This document shows positions 1-5,920 of a stretch of DNA of 8,393 bases, piece by piece. Source of the DNA: Rhodobacter sp. Lineage in GTDB: Bacteria; Pseudomonadota; Alphaproteobacteria; Rhodobacterales; Rhodobacteraceae. Location: contig PNNE01000351.1 in NCBI GenBank assembly GCA_013824055.1, positions 1 to 8,393 on the forward strand. Direction: 5' to 3'. Position 1 is the stretch's first letter. Each line of letters opens with the position of its first letter. Position numbers and translations under genes: made by a program. The notes under the pieces are model-generated. The model saw only the letters and a program-made list of their open reading frames with translations, did not search any database and had not been told where the DNA came from.

Positions 1-1064
1 AAGGCAACCTTGGCGGCGTCTTCGTCCGTGGCGGCGCCGGTCACGCGGACCTCGACCAGCTTGGTCGCACCCTCGCCGTCGCGGACGACCTGCAGCGCCA
101 GGTCGCGCATGACGCCTGCCAGTGCGGTCTCGAAGGATTTCAGCGCCGGGCCTTTCAGTTCGGCCGCCGGGGATTGCCCGGTTGCCGCGATCAGCAGGGT
201 GTCCGAGGTCGAGGTGTCGCTGTCCACGGTGATCGAGTTGAAGGTCGCGCCCACGTTGCGCGACACAAGTTTCTGCAATGCCGCGGCCGAAATCTTCGCG
301 TCGGTGAAGATGTAGACCAGCATCGTCGCCATGTCGGGCGCGATCATCCCCGAGCCCTTGGCGATGCCGGAAATGTGGATCTCCCCGCCCTCGCCCTGCA
401 CCGTGGCGGCGGCGCCCTTGGGGAAGGTGTCGGTGGTCATGATCGCCCGGGCGGCCATTTCCACGGCGTCTTCGGTCAGTGCGGCCACCAGGTCGGGGAC
501 CTTGGCGGTGATCTTCTGATACGGCAGCGGCTCGCCGATGACGCCGGTCGAGGCGGAGAAGACGCGGGCGGCCGGAACCCCGAGCGCCTCGGCCACGGCG
601 CCGGTGACGGCGGCCACAGCCTCATCGCCCAGCTTCCCGGTGAAGGCGTTGGAATTGCCGGAGTTGACGATGATCGCCGCCCCGGCACCCTCGGGAACCT
701 TCACGGCCAGCTTTGCCTGGCAATCGCGCACGCAGGCAGAGCGGGTGGAAGACCTGGTGAAGACCCCGGCCATCGTGGTGCCGGGGGCGAGGCGGACCAG
801 CATCACGTCCTTGCGGTTCTGGTAGCGCACGCCTGCCTCGACGGCGGCGAAGTCCGCGCCCTTGATCGCTGGCAGCACCGGAAAACCGGCCGGAGCCAGC
901 GGCGAGACCGGCTTCATCGCCTTCTTCGCTGCCGCCACCACGTCGCCGACGGCGTCCTGCACCGCTTCGGCCACCGGACCGGCGGCGGCGGTGAAGCTGT
1001 CCTTCAGCTTGCGGACCTTCTTCTTCAGCGCCTTCGCTTCGGCTTTCCAGTCAGTCTTCGCCAT
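1..1064 (-). CDS. argJ: Bifunctional glutamate N-acetyltransferase / ornithine acetyltransferase ArgJ, C-terminus cut off by the window edge
   Basis: ArgJ moves the acetyl group from N-acetylornithine to glutamate in cytoplasmic arginine synthesis, and many members also acetylate glutamate from acetyl-CoA. The window encodes 354 residues; roughly 50-60 C-terminal residues lie off the left edge, judging from the usual length near 400-410. The conserved domain starts near residue 52 (VSPLAP). NSGNSNAFTG is at 134-143, the probable oxyanion-hole segment STGVIG at 172-177, and KGSGMIAPDMATML at 236-249. Thr247 in that last motif is the expected autoproteolysis site and nucleophile that splits the chain into alpha and beta subunits. 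The first ~50 residues are an unusual Lys/Ala-rich extension. ATG at 1064 is chosen because a GGGGG (1071-1075) lies 6 nt upstream; the alternative Met50 (codon 915-917) has a purine run only 2 nt away. The gene starts 25 nt after the PPIase stop, so the two are probably co-transcribed. Confidence 0.95.
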   Translation of the reverse strand, partial: MAKTDWKAEAKALKKKVRKLKDSFTAAAGPVAEAVQDAVGDVVAAAKKAMKPVSPLAPAGFPVLPAIKGADFAAVEAGVRYQNRKDVMLVRLAPGTTMAGVFTRSSTRSACVRDCQAKLAVKVPEGAGAAIIVNSGNSNAFTGKLGDEAVAAVTGAVAEALGVPAARVFSASTGVIGEPLPYQKITAKVPDLVAALTEDAVEMAARAIMTTDTFPKGAAATVQGEGGEIHISGIAKGSGMIAPDMATMLVYIFTDAKISAAALQKLVSRNVGATFNSITVDSDTSTSDTLLIAATGQSPAAELKGPALKSFETALAGVMRDLALQVVRDGEGATKLVEVRVTGAATDEDAAKVA

Positions 1065-1089
1065 CACCGTCCCCCAGGTTGCCGCAGTT

Positions 1090-1932
1090 TCAGTCGATCA
1101 GGGCCGAGTTCTTCAGCAGCGCCGGGTCCAGCCCTTCGCCTTCGCGCGTGACCGTGGCACCCTTGGTCAGCTCTTCGATCTTCGCATTGATCGCGGCGTT
1201 TTCAACCTCGGCCGCAAGTTCGTCGCGCAGCTGGTCCAGGGTGGGCTTTTCGGCCACGCGGGTTTCCCTGACCAGGATCAGATGAAAGCCGAAATCGGTC
1301 TGGACCGGGCCGGAGACCTCGCCGACCTTGGCGGCGATCACGGCATCCTCGAAGGGCTTGACCATCATGCCCAGACCGAACCAGCCCAGGTCACCGCCAT
1401 TGGCGCCCGATCCGGTGTCGGTCGACCTGGCCTTGGCGATTTCGGCGAAATCCGCGCCGGCGGCCAGTTCGGCCTTGATGGCGTCGGCCTCTTCCCTGGT
1501 GGCGACAAGGATATGGGCGGCGTTGTATTCGGTCTGCGGGGCTGCGTCCTTGAAACGCGCGTCATAGGCCGCCTGAAGCGCCTCGTCGGTGACGGCGGTG
1601 GCGACGATGTTCTCGATGGCGATGCCCGAGACGAGGCCGCGCTTGTCGTTGTCCAGGGTGGCGACCACCCGCGGACCAAGCTCGCCGACCGACTGGGCCA
1701 GGACTTCCTGCTGGATCAGCTGGTTGTAGATGCCCTTGAACAGCACGTCGTCAGCCAGCTGCTGGTATTCCGGCGGCAGCGTTTCGCGCAGCGCGATCAT
1801 GTGGCCCAGCGTGATGGCCACCCCGTTCACGGTCGCGACCACGGTATCCGCGGTCTCGCCCTCGGCCAGTGCGGGGCCGGACAACACCGCCGTCAGTGCC
1901 AGGACCGACCAGACCTTCGCGCATTTCATCAT
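1090..1932 (-). CDS. Secreted parvulin-type peptidyl-prolyl cis-trans isomerase (SurA/PpiC-like)
   Basis: This is a 280-residue periplasmic folding factor predicted to isomerise X-Pro bonds in exported proteins. Residues 1-23 form a Sec signal peptide: a short basic start, a hydrophobic core, then ALA before Glu24, which fits signal peptidase I. No lipobox cysteine is placed for lipidation. A helical SurA-like N-terminal part (about 28-130) precedes a PpiC/rotamase domain (about 133-226). That domain has AHILVA at 139-144, the family signature GGDLGWF at 179-185, and FGFHLI at 214-219. A short charged helical tail follows. A GTG at 1938 would add two residues, but the AGGAG at 1942-1946 lies only 3 nt from it and 9 nt from ATG 1932, so I chose the ATG. 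ATG 1929 is a further option. It sits divergently from secA and directly upstream of argJ. The family assignment is firm; the clients are unknown. Confidence 0.93.
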   Translation of the reverse strand: MMKCAKVWSVLALTAVLSGPALAEGETADTVVATVNGVAITLGHMIALRETLPPEYQQLADDVLFKGIYNQLIQQEVLAQSVGELGPRVVATLDNDKRGLVSGIAIENIVATAVTDEALQAAYDARFKDAAPQTEYNAAHILVATREEADAIKAELAAGADFAEIAKARSTDTGSGANGGDLGWFGLGMMVKPFEDAVIAAKVGEVSGPVQTDFGFHLILVRETRVAEKPTLDQLRDELAAEVENAAINAKIEELTKGATVTREGEGLDPALLKNSALID

Positions 1933-1941
1933 TTTCACCTA

Positions 1942-1946
1942 CTCCT
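1942..1946 (-). promoter_or_regulatory. Ribosome binding site of the PPIase gene
   Basis: AGGAG on the minus strand lies 9 nt before ATG 1932 and only 3 nt before GTG 1938. It therefore decides the start in favour of the ATG. Confidence 0.7.
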
Positions 1947-1971
1947 GATCGGGACTGCCGGCCCGCTTAAG

Positions 1972-2000
1972 TTGACTATGCCGGTGCTTCCCCTTACATC
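1972..2000 (+). promoter_or_regulatory. Candidate sigma-70-type promoter of secA
   Basis: TTGACT at 1972-1977 matches five of six bases of the -35 consensus. After a 17-nt spacer, TACATC at 1995-2000 is a weak -10 (three of six matches); TTACAT at 1994-1999 with a 16-nt spacer is an alternative. Transcription would begin near 2007, giving a leader of about 115 nt before secA. The loose -10 is tolerable in alphaproteobacteria, but this is read by eye. I found no comparably good promoter for the divergent PPIase gene in the same region. Confidence 0.45.
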
Positions 2001-2012
2001 GCGACAGTCGCG
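2000..2012. repeat. Perfect 13-bp inverted repeat at the predicted secA transcription start
   Basis: CGCGAC-A-GTCGCG is a perfect dyad with 6-bp arms around one central base. It overlaps the end of the predicted -10 and the expected start point of secA and lies between two divergent genes. That is a typical place for a repressor operator, but no known regulator is recognised. Confidence 0.5.
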
Positions 2013-2058
2013 TGGAACGGTCTTGTCCGGTCATGCTCTGGACCTTCTAGGGAAGGCC

Positions 2059-2086
2059 GTGGGGGCGGGCAAGCCCGCACTGCCAC
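2059..2086 (+). promoter_or_regulatory. Hairpin in the secA 5' leader
   Basis: GCGGG (2065-2069) and CCCGC (2074-2078) form a 5-bp GC stem with a CAAG loop. An internal loop separates it from an outer 4-bp stem, GTGG (2059-2062) with CCAC (2083-2086). It ends about 36 nt before the secA start codon, and no U-tract follows, so it is not a classical terminator. It could be a leader structure affecting mRNA stability or translation, or chance in GC-rich DNA. I recognise no known riboswitch. Confidence 0.35.
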
Positions 2087-2113
2087 ACGATGCTGTCACA
2101 GAAGCCGCCCCAC

Positions 2114-2117
2114 GGAG
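2114..2117 (+). promoter_or_regulatory. Ribosome binding site of secA
   Basis: GGAG lies 5 nt before ATG 2123. An in-frame ATG at 2090 would add 11 residues but has no purine-rich site upstream, and alphaproteobacterial SecA proteins usually begin MLGLG or similar. The start at 2123 is therefore preferred. Confidence 0.75.
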
Positions 2118-2122
2118 AAAAC

Positions 2123-4861
2123 ATGCTGGGTCTTGGATCGATTACGCGGAAGGTGTTCGGAAGCCCGAACGACCGCAAGGTGAAGTCCGTCCGCCCCGTG
2201 GTGGCGCAGATCAACGCGCTGGAGCCAGAGTTCCAGGCGCTGAGCGACGACGGCATCATCGCCAAGACGCGCGCGTTTCAAAAGCGCGTGCAAGAGGGTG
2301 GCGAAAGCCTGGAGTCGATCCTGCCCGAGGCCTTTGCCAACTGCCGCGAAGCCGCGCGGCGGGCTTTGGGCCTGCGGGGCTTCGACGTCCAGCTGAAGGG
2401 CGCGATGTTCCTGCACCAGGGCAACATTTCCGAGATGAAGACCGGCGAGGGCAAGACGCTGGTCGCCACCTTTGCGGCCTATCTGAATGCGCTGGCGGGC
2501 AAGGGCGTGCATGTCGTGACGGTGAACGACTATCTGGCCAAGCGCGATGCCGAGTGGATGGGCAAGGTCTATGCGGCCCTGGGGATGACCACGGGCGTCG
2601 TCTATTCGCAGCAGCCCGATACCGAGAAGAAGGCCGCCTACCGCGCCGACATCACCTATGCGACGAACAACGAGCTGGGGTTCGACTACCTGCGCGACAA
2701 CATGAAGGCCTCGCTCGAGGACATGGCGCAGCGCGGGCACCATTATGCGATCGTCGACGAGGTGGACAGCATCCTGATCGACGAGGCGCGGACGCCCCTG
2801 ATCATCTCGGGCCCCAGCCAGGACCGCAGCCCGCTTTACACGGCGGTGAACCAGGTGATCCCGCATCTGACGGAAGAGCATTACGCAGTGGATGAAAAGA
2901 CCCGCGGCGTGACGCTGACCGAAGAGGGGAACGACGTCATCGAGGACCTTCTGCGTCAGGCGGGCATCCTGCCCGAGGGGCAGAACCTCTATGAGGCGGA
3001 AAGCACCTCCATCGTGCACCACGTCAACCAGGCGCTTCGGGCGCACAAGCTGTTCTTCAAGGACCAGCAATACATCGTCCGCGACGGCGAAGTGATGCTG
3101 ATCGACGAATTCACCGGCCGCATGATGAAGGGCCGCCGGTTGTCCGACGGCCTGCACCAGGCGATCGAGGCGAAGGAAGGGGTCAAGATCAACCCCGAGA
3201 ACGTGACCTACGCCAGCGTGACATTCCAGAACTACTTCCGGCTTTACGAAAAGCTGGGCGGCATGACCGGCACCGCCGTGACCGAGGCCGAGGAATTCCG
3301 CGAAATCTACGGGCTTGGCGTGGTCGAGGTTCCGACCAACCGCCCCGTCGCCCGGATCGACGAACATGACCAGGTCTTCCGCACCGCGCGCGAAAAGTAT
3401 GACGGCATCCTTGTCGCCATCAAGGAAGCGCATGCGAAGGGCCAGCCGATCCTGGTCGGCACGACATCCATCGAAAAGTCCGAACAGCTGTCCGCGCTCT
3501 TGAAAGGCGCCGACATTCCGCACAGCGTCCTGAACGCGCGCCAGCACGAACAGGAAGCCAAGATCGTCGCCGATGCGGGCAAGCTCGGCTCGGTCACGAT
3601 CGCGACGAACATGGCCGGCCGCGGCACCGACATCAAGCTGGGCGGCAACGTCGAGTTCAAGGTGATGGAGGCCATCGCCGCTGACCCCGAGGGCGATCAC
3701 GTCGCCATCCGCGCCCGGATCGAGGCCGAGCACAAGGACGAGGAAGAGGCGGTCAAGCAGGCCGGGGGTCTGTTTGTCCTGGGCACCGAACGCCACGAAA
3801 GCCGCCGCATCGACAACCAGCTGCGCGGCCGCTCGGGCCGTCAGGGCGACCCGGGCCGTTCCGCCTTCTTCCTGTCGCTGGAAGACGACCTGATGCGGAT
3901 CTTCGGGTCCGACCGGCTGGACAAGATCCTGTCGACGCTGGGCATGAAGGAAGGCGAATCCATCGTTCACCCCTGGGTCAACAAGAGCCTGGAAAAGGCG
4001 CAGGCCAAGGTCGAAGGCCGCAACTTCGACATCCGCAAGCAGCTCTTGAAATTCGACGACGTGATGAACGACCAGCGCAAGGCGATCTTCTCGCAGCGGA
4101 TGGAGATCATGCAGGCCGACCACGTCGCCGACGTTGCCACCGACATGCGCCACCAGGTGATCGAGGACCTTGTCGACCTGGCCATGCCGCCCAAGTCCTA
4201 CCCGGATGCCTGGGACACCGATGCCCTGACCGCGTCGGTCCGCGACATGCTGAACCTGGAGCTGCCGATTGCCGACTGGGCCGCCGAAGAGGGCGTCGAC
4301 CAGGCGGTGATTCAAGAGCGCATCACCGAGGCTTCGGACCGGATGATGGCCGAGAAGGCCGAGAAGTTCGGTGCCGCGACCATGCAGACCATCGAAAAGC
4401 AGGTGCTCTTGCAGGCCATCGACAGCAAGTGGCGTGAGCATCTCGTGCGGCTGGAACACCTCCGCTCGGTGGTGAGCTTCCGCGGCTATGCGCAGCGCGA
4501 CCCGCTGAACGAATACAAGACCGAGGCCTTCCAGCTGTTCGGAGGTCTTCTGAACTCGCTGCGCGAGCAGACGACCCAGCAGTTGTCGCGCATCCGTCCG
4601 GTGACGAAGGAAGAGCAGGAAGAGATGGTGCGGCAGATGGCTGCCACCCAGCCCGAGGCCCAGGCGCCGAAGGTGGTCGAAGCCGCTGCGGCAGCCGCAC
4701 CCGCCGCCGCGCTGGCGGCAGCCCCGGTTGCCGAAGCTGCCACCCGGCTGGCCGGCTTTGACGAGGCCGATCGGACAACCTGGGGCAATCCTGGACGCAA
4801 TGACCTGTGCCCCTGCGGCTCGGGCGAGAAGTTCAAGCACTGCCACGGTCGCCTGGCCTGA
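2123..4861 (+). CDS. secA: Protein translocase ATPase subunit SecA
   Basis: SecA is the ATP-driven motor that pushes unfolded preproteins through the SecYEG channel at the inner membrane. The protein has 912 residues, a normal full length. Walker A is MKTGEGKT at 105-112 and the DEAD-type Walker B is DEVD at 212-215. The preprotein cross-linking region lies roughly at 225-370. The second nucleotide-binding fold includes TNMAGRGTDIKLGG (495-508) and the arginine-finger motif QLRGRSGRQGDPG (566-578). The helical scaffold and wing domains follow from about 610 to 830. An Ala/Pro-rich linker (about 847-874) leads to the C-terminal zinc site C896-x-C898-x8-C907-H908, known in the family to bind SecB and phospholipid. 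No motif is damaged. The gene has its own candidate promoter, is divergent from the exported PPIase, and is followed by a strong hairpin, so it is probably transcribed alone. Confidence 0.99.
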   Translation: MLGLGSITRKVFGSPNDRKVKSVRPVVAQINALEPEFQALSDDGIIAKTRAFQKRVQEGGESLESILPEAFANCREAARRALGLRGFDVQLKGAMFLHQGNISEMKTGEGKTLVATFAAYLNALAGKGVHVVTVNDYLAKRDAEWMGKVYAALGMTTGVVYSQQPDTEKKAAYRADITYATNNELGFDYLRDNMKASLEDMAQRGHHYAIVDEVDSILIDEARTPLIISGPSQDRSPLYTAVNQVIPHLTEEHYAVDEKTRGVTLTEEGNDVIEDLLRQAGILPEGQNLYEAESTSIVHHVNQALRAHKLFFKDQQYIVRDGEVMLIDEFTGRMMKGRRLSDGLHQAIEAKEGVKINPENVTYASVTFQNYFRLYEKLGGMTGTAVTEAEEFREIYGLGVVEVPTNRPVARIDEHDQVFRTAREKYDGILVAIKEAHAKGQPILVGTTSIEKSEQLSALLKGADIPHSVLNARQHEQEAKIVADAGKLGSVTIATNMAGRGTDIKLGGNVEFKVMEAIAADPEGDHVAIRARIEAEHKDEEEAVKQAGGLFVLGTERHESRRIDNQLRGRSGRQGDPGRSAFFLSLEDDLMRIFGSDRLDKILSTLGMKEGESIVHPWVNKSLEKAQAKVEGRNFDIRKQLLKFDDVMNDQRKAIFSQRMEIMQADHVADVATDMRHQVIEDLVDLAMPPKSYPDAWDTDALTASVRDMLNLELPIADWAAEEGVDQAVIQERITEASDRMMAEKAEKFGAATMQTIEKQVLLQAIDSKWREHLVRLEHLRSVVSFRGYAQRDPLNEYKTEAFQLFGGLLNSLREQTTQQLSRIRPVTKEEQEEMVRQMAATQPEAQAPKVVEAAAAAAPAAALAAAPVAEAATRLAGFDEADRTTWGNPGRNDLCPCGSGEKFKHCHGRLA

Positions 4862-4871
4862 GGCGGCCATC

Positions 4872-4895
4872 TCGGCCGGGGTGATTCCCGGCCGA
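4872..4895 (+). terminator. Strong hairpin after secA, probable terminator
   Basis: TCGGCCGGG (4872-4880) and CCCGGCCGA (4887-4895) form a perfect 9-bp stem with a 6-nt loop, starting 10 nt after the secA stop. No T-run follows, so it may act as an L-shaped or partly Rho-assisted terminator, or as a 3'-end stabiliser. Its position makes it the probable end of the secA transcript. Confidence 0.65.
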
Positions 4896-4947
4896 TCAGG
4901 GCAGCATTCCGTAAGCCTTCCCAATTGATGCCATTTCTCCGCCCCTA

Positions 4948-4964
4948 TTCGGCACTACTCCGAA
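4948..4964. repeat. Short dyad upstream of the 4993 gene
   Basis: TTCGG and CCGAA form 5-bp arms around 7 nt, lying 28 nt before the next start codon. It could be a half-site pair for a regulator or a weak leader hairpin. A TTGATG at 4925-4930 with TATTCG at 4946-4951 resembles a promoter, but its 15-nt spacing is poor, so I do not call one. Confidence 0.25.
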
Positions 4965-4992
4965 CAGTAACGATTCTCACCGGGGCACTGCC

Positions 4993-5904
4993 ATGCTTTG
5001 GGGCAAAAAGGTTCTTCAGGTTGCTGCCGTCCTGGCGGTTGCCGTCGGAGCCGCCCATACAGCGGAACAACTGCAGGCCCCCGCGGCCCAGCATTCGCTT
5101 TTGCGGACCGCAGCAGACGCGGCGCGCGACCCGCGCGCGGGCAGCGTTCAGCCGCAGAATCCCGCTGTCCCTGACTCCGCCTCGCTGAGCAGCCCCGCCG
5201 ATCCGGGTCTGGGTCAGGTCACCGGCATCACCGCGGTCGCGGCTGCGGCACCGCGCCTTGCCGGCGACGGATGCCAGGCGCAGCTGTCGCTTGCCACCCT
5301 GCCCGGCGCGATGATCAAGGCCAGCCTGGCCGCGCCCTGCAACCGTGGCGAACGTTTCGTGGTCCGGCATTCCGGCCTGTCCTTCACGGCGCAGACCAGG
5401 CCCGACGGGCTGGCGACCGTGATCCTTCCGGCGCTGCGGGCCGACGCGATGGTCGCCGTCTATCTGCAGGATTCCCGCCTGGTCCTGGGCCGCGTCACCG
5501 TGCCGGACGCCGCATCCTACGCCCGCTTTGCCATCAGCTGGGACAGCCCGGTCGAGATCGAGCTGCGTGTCACCGACGGCGACAGGGTGCTGATCGGCAG
5601 CGCGGCAATGTCGGGATTGGAACAGGGCGTCCTCGCCCTGGGACAGGGCAATCTTCCCTCGCCGGTCATGGCCCGGGTCTATTCGGTTCCCGGCAAGGAC
5701 CTTGGCCAGGCCGACATCACCGGCGAGCTGCGCATCACCCCGGCAACCTGTGGCCGGACCCTGCGGGTCGAGACGGCACAGTCCAGCGGCGGCGTCGCCT
5801 CCACCTCCGAGCAGATCATTGCCGTGCCGCTGTGCGGGACCGCAGGCGACATTCTGGTGTTGAAGAATCTTGCGCCTGCCCTGAAACTCGCCGCTCCTAA
5901 GTAA
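4993..5904 (+). CDS. Secreted or membrane-anchored protein of unknown function, Rhodobacteraceae 'translocase'-labelled family
   Basis: This 303-residue protein has no assigned biochemical role. A basic start (KK at 5-6) and a hydrophobic stretch (about 8-22) ending in AHTA before Glu25 suggest a Sec signal peptide, or a membrane anchor if uncleaved. Residues about 28-90 form an Ala/Pro/Ser-rich, probably disordered linker. A folded domain follows (about 92-300), rich in predicted beta-strand, with four cysteines at 94, 116, 253 and 281 that could form two disulfides. From memory, similar proteins with the pattern APC..gErv.i.H.Gl.Ft are database-labelled 'translocase' in this bacterial family. 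That label may simply derive from the position beside secA; I see no ATPase, channel or enzyme motif. ATG 4993 is supported by GGGG 8 nt upstream. The stop lies 16 nt before the PstS-like/OmpA gene, indicating an operon. Confidence 0.85.
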   Translation: MLWGKKVLQVAAVLAVAVGAAHTAEQLQAPAAQHSLLRTAADAARDPRAGSVQPQNPAVPDSASLSSPADPGLGQVTGITAVAAAAPRLAGDGCQAQLSLATLPGAMIKASLAAPCNRGERFVVRHSGLSFTAQTRPDGLATVILPALRADAMVAVYLQDSRLVLGRVTVPDAASYARFAISWDSPVEIELRVTDGDRVLIGSAAMSGLEQGVLALGQGNLPSPVMARVYSVPGKDLGQADITGELRITPATCGRTLRVETAQSSGGVASTSEQIIAVPLCGTAGDILVLKNLAPALKLAAPK

Positions 5905-5920
5905 GGGTGCGGAACGGTCG

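Noticed and set aside
2090..2122. In-frame upstream ATG that would extend SecA by 11 residues
   Set aside because: There is no ribosome binding site before it, the added residues do not resemble SecA N-termini, and ATG 2123 has GGAG at good spacing.
862..2895. 677-codon rightward open frame crossing argJ, the PPIase gene, the intergenic region and the start of secA
   Set aside because: It runs antisense to two clear genes and then in the wrong frame of secA; it has no domain and no ribosome binding site worth noting.
4680..4745. Ala-rich GC repeat-like stretch near the end of secA
   Set aside because: It is the variable Ala/Pro linker before the zinc site found in many SecA proteins, in frame and without exact repeats, so it is not a repeat element.
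2096..4924. 942-codon open frame antisense to the whole of secA
   Set aside because: It is the reverse shadow of a high-GC gene. The translation is His/Gly/Val-rich low-quality sequence with no recognisable domain, while secA on the other strand is unmistakable.
4925..5188. 87-codon frame starting TTG/ATG just before the 4993 gene
   Set aside because: It overlaps the signal peptide region of the 4993 gene in another frame, lacks a ribosome binding site and shows no conserved feature.
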